Assembly (NCBI RefSeq): GCF_038502225.1 | Contig: NW_027196931.1 | Coordinates: 1-64,000 of the forward strand | Direction of reading: 5' to 3' | Length of the DNA: 64,000 bases | Origin: Cherax quadricarinatus | Taxonomy: Eukaryota; Arthropoda; Malacostraca; Decapoda; Parastacidae | Shown: positions 22,426-32,456 of the stretch, in pieces | Layout: every line of letters starts with the position of its first letter | Numbering within the stretch: position 1 is the first letter of the stretch | Position numbers and translations under genes: made by a program | The notes under the pieces: generated by a model | What the model was told of the DNA's origin: nothing | The model's input: only the letters and a program-made list of their open reading frames with translations | The model's database searches: none

Positions 22426-25349
22426 AACTGGGTTGCTTAAATGTGCGTGGATGTAGTGCGGATGACAAGAAACAGATGATTGCTGATGTTATGAATGAAA
22501 AGAAGTTGGATGTCCTGGCCCTAAGCGAAACAAAGCTGAAGGGGGTAGGAGAGTTTCAGTGGGGGGAAATAAATGGGATTAAATCTGGAGTATCTGAGAG
22601 AGTTAGAGCAAAGGAAGGGGTAGCAGTAATGTTAAATGATCAGTTATGGAAGGAGAAAAGAGAATATGAATGTGTAAATTCAAGAATTATGTGGATTAAA
22701 GTAAAGGTTGGATGCGAGAAGTGGGTCATAATAAGCGTGTATGCACCTGGAGAAGAGAGGAATGCAGAGGAGAGAGAGAGATTTTGGGAGATGTTAAGTG
22801 AATGTATAGGAGCCTTTGAACCAAGTGAGAGAGTAATTGTGGTAGGGGACTTGAATGCTAAAGTAGGAGAAACTTTTAGAGAGGGTGTGGTAGGTAAGTT
22901 TGGGGTGCCAGGTGTAAATGATAATGGGAGCCCTTTGATTGAACTTTGTATAGAAAGGGGTTTAGTTATAGGTAATACATATTTTAAGAAAAAGAGGATA
23001 AATAAGTATACACGATATGATGTAGGGCGAAATGACAGTAGTTTGTTGGATTATGTATTGGTAGATAAAAGACTGTTGAGTAGACTTCAGGATGTACATG
23101 TTTATAGAGGGGCCACAGATATATCAGATCACTTTCTAGTTGTAGCTACACTGAGAGTAAAAGGTAGATGGGATACAAGGAGAATAGAAGCATCAGGGAA
23201 GAGAGAGGTGAAGGTTTATAAACTAAAAGAGGAGGCAGTTAGGGTAAGATATAAACAGCTATTGGAGGATAGATGGGCTAATGAGAGCATAGGCAATGGG
23301 GTCGAAGAGGTATGGGGTAGGTTTAAAAATGTAGTGTTAGAGTGTTCAGCAGAAGTTTGTGGTTACAGGAAAGTGGGTGCAGGAGGGAAGAGGAGCGATT
23401 GGTGGAATGATGATGTAAAGAGAGTAGTAAGGGAGAAAAAGTTAGCATATGAGAAGTTTTTACAAAGTAGAAGTGATGCAAGGAGGGAAGAGTATATGGA
23501 GAAAAAGAGAGAAGTTAAGAGAGTGGTGAAGCAATGTAAAAAGAGAGCAAATGAAAGAGTGGGTGAGATGTTATCAACAAATTTTGTTGAAAATAAGAAA
23601 AAGTTTTGGAGTGAGATTAACAAGTTAAGAAAGCCTAGAGAACAAATGGATTTGTCAGTTAAAAATAGGAGAGGAGAGTTATTAAATGGAGAGTTAGAGG
23701 TATTGGGAAGATGGAAGGAATATTTTGAGGAATTGTTAAATGTTGATGAAGATAGGGAAGCTGTGATTTCGTGTATAGGGCAAGGAGGAATAACATCTTG
23801 TAGGAGTGAGGAAGAGCCAGTTGTGAGTGTGGGGGAAGTTCGTGAGGCAGTAGGTAAAATGAAAGGGGGTAAGGCAGCCGGGATTGATGGGATAAAGATA
23901 GAAATGTTAAAAGCAGGTGGGGATATAGTTTTGGAGTGGTTGGTGCAATTATTTAATAAATGTATGGAAGAGGGTAAGGTACCTAGGGATTGGCAGAGAG
24001 CATGCATAGTTCCTTTGTATAAAGGCAAAGGGGATAAAAGAGAGTGCAAAAATTATAGGGGGATAAGTCTGTTGAGTGTACCTGGTAAAGTGTATGGTAG
24101 AGTTATAATTGAAAGAATTAAGAGTAAGACGGAGAATAGGATAGCAGATGAACAAGGAGGCTTTAGGAAAGGTAGGGGGTGTGTGGACCAGGTGTTTACA
24201 GTGAAACATATAAGTGAACAGTATTTAGATAAGGCTAAAGAGGTCTTTGTGGCATTTATGGATTTGGAAAAGGCGTATGACAGGGTGGATAGGGATGCAA
24301 TGTGGCAGATGTTGCAAGTGTATGGTGTAGGAGGTAGGTTACTGAAAGCAGTGAAGAGTTTTTACGAGGATAGTGAGGCTCAAGTTAGAGTATGTAGGAA
24401 AGAGGGAAATTTTTTCCCAGTAAAAGTAGGCCTTAGACAAGGATGTGTGATGTCACCGTGGTTGTTTAATATATTTATAGATGGGGTTGTAAGAGAAGTA
24501 AATGCGAGGGTCTTGGCAAGAGGCTTGGAGTTAAAAGATAAAGAATCACACACAAAGTGGGAGTTGTCACAGCTGCTCTTTGCTGATGACACTGTGCTCT
24601 TGGGAGATTCTGAAGAGAAGTTGCAGAGATTGGTGGATGAATTTGGTAGGGTGTGCAAAAGAAGAAAATTAAAGGTGAATACAGGAAAGAGTAAGGTTAT
24701 GAGGATAACAAAAAGATTAGGTGATGAAAGATTGAATATCAGATTGGAGGGAGAGAGTATGGAGGAGGTGAACGTATTCAGATATTTGGGAGTGGACGTG
24801 TCAGCGGATGGGTCTATGAAAGATGAGGTGAATCATAGAATTGATGAGGGAAAAAGAGTGAGTGGTGCACTTAGGAGTCTGTGGAGACAAAGAACTTTGT
24901 CCTTGGAGGCAAAGAGGGGAATGTATGAGAGTATAGTTTTACCAACGCTCTTATATGGGTGTGAAGCGTGGGTGATGAATGTTGCAGCGAGGAGAAGGCT
25001 GGAGGCAGTGGAGATGTCATGTCTGAGGGCAATGTGTGGTGTGAATATAATGCAGAGAATTCGTAGTTTGGAAGTTAGGAGGAGGTGCGGGATTACCAAA
25101 ACTGTTGTCCAGAGGGCTGAGGAAGGGTTGTTGAGGTGGTTCGGACATGTAGAGAGAATGGAGCGAAACAGAATGACTTCAAGAGTGTATCAGTCTGTAG
25201 TGGAAGGAAGGCGGGGTAGGGGTCGGCCTAGGAAGGGTTGGAGGGAGGGGGTAAAGGAGGTTTTGTGTGCGAGGGGCTTGGACTTCCAGCAGGCATGCGT
25301 GAGCGTGTTTGATAGGAGTGAATGGAGACAAATGGTTTTTAATACTTGA
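22374..25349 (+). CDS. RTE ORF2: AP endonuclease and reverse transcriptase, copy A
   Basis: The polyprotein nicks the target and primes reverse transcription there. The frame is open from 22374. Counting from GTG 22443 it has 968 codons, but that GTG is not a likely eukaryotic start. The first conserved endonuclease motif (LGCLNVRG, with the metal-site Asn at 22440-22442) lies just upstream, and the first in-frame ATG (22476) would delete it. Motifs with residues counted from 22443: SETK (E29), VGDLNAK (D136), SDH (D229/H230) of the endonuclease; RT with AAGIDG (482), AFMDLEKAYD (D607), GLRQGCVMSP (663), LLFADDT (D715/D716); and a basic C-terminus GRGRPRKGWRE. All catalytic residues are present. 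There is no RNase H domain. Confidence 0.85.
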   Translation, partial: PLLLYTITKKEKKKNFIKLGCLNVRGCSADDKKQMIADVMNEKKLDVLALSETKLKGVGEFQWGEINGIKSGVSERVRAKEGVAVMLNDQLWKEKREYECVNSRIMWIKVKVGCEKWVIISVYAPGEERNAEERERFWEMLSECIGAFEPSERVIVVGDLNAKVGETFREGVVGKFGVPGVNDNGSPLIELCIERGLVIGNTYFKKKRINKYTRYDVGRNDSSLLDYVLVDKRLLSRLQDVHVYRGATDISDHFLVVATLRVKGRWDTRRIEASGKREVKVYKLKEEAVRVRYKQLLEDRWANESIGNGVEEVWGRFKNVVLECSAEVCGYRKVGAGGKRSDWWNDDVKRVVREKKLAYEKFLQSRSDARREEYMEKKREVKRVVKQCKKRANERVGEMLSTNFVENKKKFWSEINKLRKPREQMDLSVKNRRGELLNGELEVLGRWKEYFEELLNVDEDREAVISCIGQGGITSCRSEEEPVVSVGEVREAVGKMKGGKAAGIDGIKIEMLKAGGDIVLEWLVQLFNKCMEEGKVPRDWQRACIVPLYKGKGDKRECKNYRGISLLSVPGKVYGRVIIERIKSKTENRIADEQGGFRKGRGCVDQVFTVKHISEQYLDKAKEVFVAFMDLEKAYDRVDRDAMWQMLQVYGVGGRLLKAVKSFYEDSEAQVRVCRKEGNFFPVKVGLRQGCVMSPWLFNIFIDGVVREVNARVLARGLELKDKESHTKWELSQLLFADDTVLLGDSEEKLQRLVDEFGRVCKRRKLKVNTGKSKVMRITKRLGDERLNIRLEGESMEEVNVFRYLGVDVSADGSMKDEVNHRIDEGKRVSGALRSLWRQRTLSLEAKRGMYESIVLPTLLYGCEAWVMNVAARRRLEAVEMSCLRAMCGVNIMQRIRSLEVRRRCGITKTVVQRAEEGLLRWFGHVERMERNRMTSRVYQSVVEGRRGRGRPRKGWREGVKEVLCARGLDFQQACVSVFDRSEWRQMVFNT

Positions 25350-25593
25350 CGTGCTGTTGGAGTGTGAGCAAAGTAACATTTATGAAGGGATTCAGGGAAA
25401 CCGGCAGGCCGGACTTGAGTCCTGGAGATGGGAAGTACAGTGCCTGCACTCTGAAGGAGGGGTGTTAATGTTGCAGTTTAAAAACTGTAGTGTAAAGCAC
25501 CCTTCTGGCAAGACAGTGATGGAGTGAATGATGGTGAAAGTTTTTCTTTTTCGGGCCACCCTGCCTTGGTGGGAATCGGCCGGTGTGATAATA

Positions 25594-25621
25594 AAATAAA
25601 TATATATATATATACATTTTT
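25594..25621. repeat. (TA)n/poly(T) junction between two RTE tails
   Basis: A short (TA)10 followed by a T-rich run. Copy A's 3' end (plus strand) meets the 3' end of the older RTE (minus strand) here, tail to tail. Confidence 0.85.
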
Positions 25622-27449
25622 TTTTTTATTTTTTTTTTTCAACAAGTCGGTCGTCTCCCACCGAGGCAGGGTGACCCAAAAAAGAAAGAAAATCCCCAAA
25701 AAGAAAATACTTTCATCATCATTCAACACTTTCACCACACTCACACATTATCACTGCTTTTGCAGAGATGCCCAGAATACAACAGTTTAGAAGCATATAC
25801 GTATAAAGATACACAACATATCCCCTCCAAACTGCCAATATCCCAAACCCCTCCATTAAAGTGCAGGCATTGTACTTCCCATTTCCAGGACTCAAGTCCG
25901 ACTATTTGAAAATAACCGGTTTCCCTGAATCCCTTCACTAAATATTACCCTGCTCACACTCCAACAGATCGTCAGGTCCCAAGTATCATTCATCTCCATT
26001 CACTCCTATCTAACACGCTCATGCACGCTTGCTGGAAGTCCAAGCCCCTCGCCCACAAAACCTCCTTTACCCCCTCTTTCCAACCCTTTCGAGGATGACC
26101 CCTACCCCTCTTTCCTTCCCCTATAGATTTATATGCTTTCCATGTCATTCTACTTTGATCCATTCTCTCTAAATGACCAAACCACCTCAACAACCCCTCT
26201 TCTGCCCTCTGACTAATGCTTTTATTAACTCCACACCTTCTCCTAATTTCCACACTCCGAATTTTCTGCATAATATTTACACCACACATTGCCCTTAGAC
26301 AGGACATCTCCACTGCCTCCAACCGTCTCCTCGCTGCTGCATTTACCACCCAAGCTTCACATCCATATAAGAGTGTTGGTACTACTATACTTTCATACAT
26401 TCCCTTCTTTGCCTCCTTAGATAACGTTTTTTGACTCCACATATACCTCAATGCACCACTCACCTTTTATCCCTCATCAATCCTTCATAAATCCATCCGC
26501 CGACACGTCAACTCCCAAGTATCTGAAAACATTCACTTCTTCCATACTCCTCCTCCTCAATTTGATATCCAATTTTCTTTATCTAAATCATTTGATACCC
26601 TCATCACCTTACTCTTTTCTATGTTCACTTTCAACTTTCTACCTTTACACACATTCTCAAACTCATCCACTAACCTTTGCAATTTTTCTTTAGAATCTCC
26701 CATAAGCACAGTGTCATCAGCAAAAAGTAACTGTGTCAATTCCCATTTTGAATTTGATTCCCCATAATTTAATCCTACCCCTCTCCCGAACACCCTAGCA
26801 TTTACTTCTTTTACAACCCCATCTATAAATATATTAAACAACCATGGTGACATTATACATCCCTGTCTAAGACCTACTTTTACCGGGAAGTATTCTCCCT
26901 CTCTTCTACACACCCTAACCTGAGCCTCACTATCCTCATAAAAGCTCTTTACAGCATTTAGTAACTTACCACCTATTCCATAAACTTTCAACATCTGCCA
27001 CATTGCTCCTCTATCCGCTCTATCATAGGCGTTTTCTAAATCCATAAATGCAATAAAAACTTCCCTACCTTTATCTAAATACTGTTCACATATATGCTTC
27101 AATGTAAACACTTGATCTACACATCCCCTACCCACTCTGAAGCCTCCTTGCTCATCCGCAATTCTACATTCTGTCTTACCTCTAATTCTTTCAATTATAA
27201 CCCTACCGTATACTTTTCCTGCTATACTCAGTAAACTTATTCCTCTATAATTTTTACAATCTCTTTTGTCCCCTTTCCCTTTATATAAAGGGACTATACA
27301 TGCTCTCCGCCAATCCCTAGGTACCTTCCCCTCTTTCGTACATTTATTAAACAAAAGTACCAACCACTCCAATACTATATCCCCCCCTGCTTTTAACATT
27401 TCTGTCATGATCCCATCAGTTCCAGCTGCTTTACCCCCTTTCATTCTAT
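25622..27449 (-). mobile_element. RTE-type LINE, older family, 5'-truncated copy
   Basis: A minus-strand copy starting inside the RT domain (MKGGKAAGTDGIMTEMLKAG at about 27445) and ending with the older-family 3' UTR (GGAGACGACC type end) near 25645. RT motifs are kept: AFMDLENAYDRAD, GLRQGCIMSP, LLFADDT. The frame breaks near 26560-26580 after KSKVMRVSNDLD, and there is a deletion near 26470. It resumes at about 26463 as SGALRYMWSQKTLS and runs to 25990. It abuts a (TA)n tract at its 5' end and a T-rich tail at its 3' end. Confidence 0.85.
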
Positions 27450-27610
<161 letters not shown>

Positions 27611-27866
27611 TATCGAGGGTTGAAGGTAGACACACTTGTTGGATGGTAACATATATATTGTCAGACTGTGATGATGAACGTGGAGCCCAGCCTCTGCCTG
27701 TCTACGCCTGTCGAGGCGTAGACTGGGGCAGAGGTACGAACGTGCACATGCGCATCCCGTGACGTCACACAACAGTCACAGGCCTAAAAAGGATCTCCTA
27801 TCTAAAGCACATGGATGATACTATATGCTATGCTATATAACACAGGAATCAGCAACTATGCTGACA
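27611..27866 (-). repeat. 3' LTR of Gypsy copy 2
   Basis: About 256 bp shared with 34851-35118. On the minus strand it starts TGTCAGCATAGTTGC, like copy 1's LTRs. It ends CAACCCTCGATA, where host SINE sequence begins. The 5' LTR seems to run some 20 bp further, so this copy may be trimmed at its outer end. The host junction shows no clean target duplication. Confidence 0.75.
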
Positions 27867-28319
27867 GCTCGGTCATGTTACGTATGTTGTCTCGACATAC
27901 ACTACTATCTTATAGGCTGAACAGGTAGGCGGTTCTGGGCTGATTCTATACAATAACAAATTCATATATAACTTAGAACTAATGGATGGTATCATAATGG
28001 ATGTTAACAAAATGAGTTTTACGTAATGGATTTTAACGTAATCACTTTTAACGTAATGCATTACCAACTATAAGATCAAATCATTGTACAATATGGATGG
28101 AACTGATCGATCGATCTGTATTCATGCACTCTACGGATTCTGAGGAAGAATAAATATATATATACAAGGTGAAATTAACAGCAAAGGCATCTGGTGCACT
28201 CAGACTATTACTGTCAATTCTCAGAATATGGAGGGAACGTGAATACAAAAAAAAAAAAAATTCTGAAAAAACTAATCAGTTAATAACAAACAGTTGACAA
28301 TTTACTTCATCTTGGACAT

Positions 28320-29030
28320 CTAGTTATACAGACCATGTACATTTATAAACAATTCTGCGAGGGTGAGGTTTACATATGCAGAATGGTTATCATCTCTGGG
28401 AGGATCAAATCCCTCTGCAATGGCTAACACATGCCTTGACTGAGGGAGATCTGAACGAGTATCTACAAAAGATACTTGTGGGTTTCTCATTACTTGTTGA
28501 GTACGCAACGAGTAACGACATTCAGGTTGGTTATCTGACTGAGTATTTGAGGTAGAGGGTACAAAGTCAAGAGGATTTTCAGCATCTGTCACATTAGTCT
28601 GGGTAGCAATATCATCAACAACACATACTAATTTCATATGATCTAAATGCGATTCTTTGTACTTGCCAGTACTAATTTGTCTAACCTTATACTTATTACC
28701 AGAGATATGTTCTACAACTCGATAAGGTCCGACAAACTTTTGATCGAGCTTAGGCATTTCGGATGTTTTGTTGAAATTTGTCAGCATTACTCTTGAACCT
28801 ACTTTTACTTTTGATGGCTTAGCATGGCTATTAGTTACTCTAGTAAATTCTGCTGTTGATTTGTGAAGTGTTTAATGGATTCTTCTAAAAACACTTTGAG
28901 CTATGCTGGTACGAGTTGCTATGAAATCATCAGGGTTGTAATTAGGTTTCGGAGTGGAATATAACAACTCATAGAGTAAGTGCTTGTCTACACCATACAA
29001 TGCATAATGTGGAGTATCACCTATGGAAGC
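28320..29030 (-). pseudogene. Gypsy copy 2 integrase C-terminal region
   Basis: Minus-strand continuation of pol after the integrase core, split by frame changes. It reads WDEVIPDVQCAINSA with a stop, a YALYGVDKHLLYELLYS segment, then a 155-codon open part (28787-28320) with GPYRVVEHISGNKYKVR and the acidic tail. The same tail closes copy 1 (13253-13741). The internal stop near 29035 and the frame change around 28870 make the polyprotein non-functional. Confidence 0.75.
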
Positions 29031-29044
29031 ATTTTAAGCAGAAT

Positions 29045-30052
29045 TTATGGCACACTGGACATCTGGTATGACTTCATCCCAAGTTTCACTATTGGGTTGA
29101 TAGTGGCTCTCAGGACATCAAGTACTTTCTTATTGGTTCGTTCGGCTAACCCATTGCTGGCAGGATGATGAGGAACAATGGTGGATTTAGAGATCTTGAA
29201 TAGAGTACACAAATTTTCAAGAATCTCATTACAGAATTCACCTCCATTATCTGTTACTAAGGACTTTGGGGTGGTATGCCTGCAGATAATGTGTTCTTTA
29301 AACGCTTTAGCTACTGTCTCTGCAGTCTTATCTGCAATAGGAACTAACTCACAATATCTGGTGAAATGGTCTACCATAACACACAGATGTTTGTTGCCTT
29401 GGAGGGAACATTTAAAATTAGTTAACAAATCAAGGGCAACTCTTTCCCATGGGTCGCTAGTGGTTGGGTACACTTGGATTGGATTAGGACCATTGACATT
29501 TCCTTTATGTTGCATACAGACACTACATTTCTTAACATACTCGGAAATGTCAGTTGCCATACGTGGCCAAAAGTATTTCATTCTGGCTTGTTTCACAGAA
29601 CGATCCATACCAGGGTGTGCAACACCTGGTGCATCATGAACTAGCTGTAGAGCTACGTTCACTAGTGACTGTGGAATTACTAACTGGTAAACTCTTCTGC
29701 TTGGAGTACCCAACTCGGCTGTTCGATACAGTAATTCTTGGCTCATTACAAAGTCACTAATGGGTGCTGGTGGCTTCACAGTAAGAATAAGATCTTCCTG
29801 GAGCAGGAATCGAATCACACCAGACCACATGGGATCTGTTCTTTGGGCATTTTTGACATCCTCGACAGTAAATGGAGGATCTGCAGTAACTACACTAACG
29901 TGTCGCGATAAAGCATCTGCGACTACATTCGACTTGCCAGGTAAATGTTCAAAAGTGGGATTGAACTCTTGGATAGTCAAGGTCCATCTGGCTAACCTTC
30001 CAGTAGGCTGTTTGTTCTGGAATAAAGGTATCAGTGGCGCATGGTCTGTCAA
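29045..30052 (-). pseudogene. Gypsy copy 2 RNase H end and integrase core
   Basis: A 335-codon open part of pol. It begins in the RNase H domain end (TDHAPLIPLF, GKSNVVADALSR). The integrase follows, with its HHCC zinc-binding region (APGVAHPGMDRS to KKCSVCMQHKG) and catalytic core: ALDLLTNF with the first Asp, VTDNGGEF with the second, and NGLAERTNK with the Glu. The core triad is therefore present. It is cut off from the upstream part by a TGA (30053-30081 region) where a Trp after SLKYF is expected, and leaves frame after LGMKSYQ. Confidence 0.85.
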
Positions 30053-30082
30053 GACATGAACAGGGTACTGGTAAATATTGTC

Positions 30083-30740
30083 TCAGAAGTACTTTAAAGA
30101 CCATACTATTGATAAAGCTTCTTGCTCCATTACTGTATAATTATGTTCAGCCTTCGTAAGGACTCGGCTAGCAAATGCAACTGCGTTGTACTTGCCATCA
30201 GTCTTCTGAGCTAGTACGGCACCTATGCCAATTGAACTAGCATCAGTTGTCAGATAGAAGGGCTTAGAAAAATCTGGGAATTTCAAAATTGGAGCAGATG
30301 TTAACTTTTCTTTTAGAGTTTGGAATGCTCTTCCTTGATGGAAGGTCCAAACAAAAGGAGCATCTTTCTTAAGCAGTTCAGTTAGCGGAGCAGCTATGGA
30401 AGAAAAATTGGCAATGAAAGATCTATAAAAACCTGCTAAGCCCACAAAGGATCTTACGGCATCAGCAGTTTTGGGAGTTGGAAAATTTAGTACTGCAGTT
30501 ACTTTACTTTGATCAGTCGTAACCCCTCTAGGAGTGACTACGTGACCAAGAAACTTAATTTCTGATCTGAAAAATTGACATTTGGACAGTTACCAGTGCC
30601 TGACCGCTTGGGTACGCTACTGGAGAATGCATTGGCTTGTAAGGACTTAATGCATACATCATACTCTGCAGCAGTATGACAGATTTCTGACCCAAGCTGG
30701 TAACCCCAGAATGGAATGATCAAGTCATCAATTTGGGCAT
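30083..30740 (-). pseudogene. Gypsy copy 2 reverse transcriptase remnant
   Basis: Only the second half of the RT remains. At 30724-30735 the palm motif reads QIDD where YxDD is expected. After rearranged sequence comes a CQFFRSEIKFLGH segment, then the connection domain and RNase H start (VGLAGFYRSFIANFSSIAAP, LTTDASSIGIGAVLAQ). The N-terminal RT fingers and palm are missing: the protease ends only about 40 bp before QIDD. A deletion of several hundred bases therefore removed the catalytic half. Confidence 0.75.
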
Positions 30741-30774
30741 GCCATCAGTACGGGTCGAGCACAATGCGTAAGTC

Positions 30775-31272
30775 TCACATGGAAGCAAATCCCAGTAGAA
30801 GGTCACCAGGGAAAGTAATCTGGTCGACAACAAGGAAAGCAGCAGTAAAGTCTCTGCCTTGGATAGTAAAGGTGAGCGAAGTCTGACCTCGGACTCGCAG
30901 AAGGGAACCAGCTACTCCACTAAGGGAGGTTACAGTAGTTGGTTCAACGAGGAGGACACGTCGTAACTGCTTCTCTTTAAACAAGCTAGACCTAATGATA
31001 TTAACTTGCGCACCAGAGTCCATGAACACATGAACGGGCGCATTATGGACAGAAGCTTGTACTAATGGACCAATCGTTTCGTTAAGAGTTATATGCAAAC
31101 AGAAAGGTGGGTTGTCATCGGAGAAGGCATTTTCTACTTCATCCCCAAATTCCTCTACGTCAGAGACGTGTGAAGCAGCATCAACAGCAGCCCTGTCAAT
31201 CTCAAGGCTTGCTAAGGCTTCATAGGAATTCTGGACTGGGATGGTGTACTCGTTATCACCTACTACTGTCAC
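30775..31272 (-). CDS. Gypsy copy 2 aspartic protease
   Basis: A 165-codon frame with the retropepsin active-site motif VFMDSGAQVN and a later hydrophobic flap-side segment (FPGDLLLGF). It cleaves the Gag-Pol polyprotein in intact elements. The frame overlaps the gag stop (GTGA at 31272-31269) in the -1 register, the usual arrangement for Gag-Pol made by frameshifting. The domain itself looks intact, but the element cannot move because RT is deleted. Confidence 0.75.
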   Translation of the reverse strand: MTVVGDNEYTIPVQNSYEALASLEIDRAAVDAASHVSDVEEFGDEVENAFSDDNPPFCLHITLNETIGPLVQASVHNAPVHVFMDSGAQVNIIRSSLFKEKQLRRVLLVEPTTVTSLSGVAGSLLRVRGQTSLTFTIQGRDFTAAFLVVDQITFPGDLLLGFASM

Positions 31273-32456
31273 GACTGGACGAGTAGACTTGGGCGCTCGG
31301 ATTCCCCCGAATTGGAAGAATGAGCCTGGTTCTGGTTAGTTTGTGAACCACGACGTCTGTTTCCTCTCCTGGCTCTGCGGTTGGAACGGCCATGGAAAGA
31401 TCTAGAGTACTGCAGGTTGTAGAGAGCATTGCACTCAGAAGTGTCATGTCCATGAATTCTATGATAAGTACAGTAGGGGAGATCTGACTGGTACTCATCA
31501 TCAGTACGATGCTTCTTAGGATGACTGTCATGACAATTAATAGCGATATGGCCACGGTAACCACAAATGCAGCAAACTCTTTGACTGTGGGTACTGTACA
31601 TACTATGGGTGCTATGGGAATGATGGCTCTTAACACTTGCTTTGGATGATGGACGCGAATGATTAAGGTTGGGAGTTTTGGTAGTAGCACAAACTAGAGG
31701 AAGTACAGGAGTGGACAAGGTGTTTGGCATAGACTTACGATAAGGGAAGGTTCCCTCGGGACACAAATTTCGTACATGTATTAGAGCTGCAAGCGGTCCC
31801 ATAGTAGCATCTAGCGGACTTGAATTGTACACATACATAGATGTCGGTGGCATTAGTTGTTTAATAACTCCAAATGCAGCTAATTTGGCAAACCCATCAA
31901 GGGCTGGTTTATCGTTATCTTTAAGGTATTTTGAAATTTGACCTGCTTTAACGAATGAGGACATTAGGTTATTAAGACGAAGAGCAAACTCATCTAATGA
32001 CTCTTCTGGTCTCGGAGCTGTGCAAACTAATTCTTTGAGAACAACGAACGGATCGGTTTCTCGCACCGGTTCAAGATAATTGCGAATTAACTGTTCATAA
32101 TCTTGCCACCTGGTTAGATCTTGGAAATCCTTCATACGGATTAAGTTAAATACATGTGAGGCTGCTGGAGAACGGGCTAGACTCTCCTTTCCGATACTTA
32201 TTAAACAACTCTCAGATGGAAGACCATCAACTGAAGCATCAGCTCTGGCTCTAACTGCGGTAAACCAACCTTCAAGGTTGTCTGGATTACCATTGAACAA
32301 TGGCATAGCATCATACGGATCACGACTGAAATTATGCAGGCTAGAAATCTGAGTATATCTATTGTTTGATAAAGAGTTACTCGAATTTTGGGCTGACGCA
32401 TTAATGGTTGTACTAGCAGCATGTGCTGAGGCATCGCTTGAGAAAACTTGAGACAT
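31269..32456 (-). CDS. Gypsy copy 2 Gag
   Basis: A 395-codon intact frame from ATG 32456. It is the structural protein that packages element RNA in particles. The middle resembles a Gypsy capsid (FNGNPDNLEGWFTAVRARAD to EESLDEFALRLNNLMSSF). A CCHC zinc knuckle C-x2-C-x4-H-x4-C (CICGYRGHIAIN region) is followed by a second Cys/His cluster (YCTYHRIHGHDTSECNALY). A basic arginine-rich end (NRRARRGNRRRG) suits RNA binding. About 2.4 kb of leader separate it from the 5' LTR. Confidence 0.8.
   Translation of the reverse strand: MSQVFSSDASAHAASTTINASAQNSSNSLSNNRYTQISSLHNFSRDPYDAMPLFNGNPDNLEGWFTAVRARADASVDGLPSESCLISIGKESLARSPAASHVFNLIRMKDFQDLTRWQDYEQLIRNYLEPVRETDPFVVLKELVCTAPRPEESLDEFALRLNNLMSSFVKAGQISKYLKDNDKPALDGFAKLAAFGVIKQLMPPTSMYVYNSSPLDATMGPLAALIHVRNLCPEGTFPYRKSMPNTLSTPVLPLVCATTKTPNLNHSRPSSKASVKSHHSHSTHSMYSTHSQRVCCICGYRGHIAINCHDSHPKKHRTDDEYQSDLPYCTYHRIHGHDTSECNALYNLQYSRSFHGRSNRRARRGNRRRGSQTNQNQAHSSNSGESERPSLLVQS

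Larger units (their letters stand above)
22010..25593 (+). mobile_element. Full-length RTE-type LINE, copy A
   Basis: An apparently complete 3.6-kb RTE-type retrotransposon. The 5' UTR starts at about TAGGTAGTAGGTTGG and is shared with copy B up to its 5' end at 41995. It is followed by a short upstream ORF, one long endonuclease/RT frame and a 240-bp 3' UTR (to GGCCGGTGTGATAATAAAATAAA). The long frame is uninterrupted. By eye its protein differs at about five positions from copy B. (TA)n lies on both sides. Open frame plus near-identity to copies B and C imply recent movement. RTE is chosen for its short upstream ORF, single large ORF, APE-type endonuclease, no RNase H and short 3' UTR. Confidence 0.85.

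Noticed and set aside
22443..22445. GTG as start codon of the RTE ORF2
   Set aside because: GTG is not a normal eukaryotic start, and conserved endonuclease sequence (LGCLN) lies directly upstream in frame.
23363..24049. 228-codon ORF antisense to RTE copy A (and copies at 39956 and 44287)
   Set aside because: It is a shadow of the RTE frame, open only because the sense strand is purine-rich. It recurs identically wherever the RTE does and has no domain of its own.
31256..31690. 144-codon ORF overlapping Gypsy gag
   Set aside because: It is a different-frame shadow of gag; the gag frame holds the zinc knuckle and capsid motifs.
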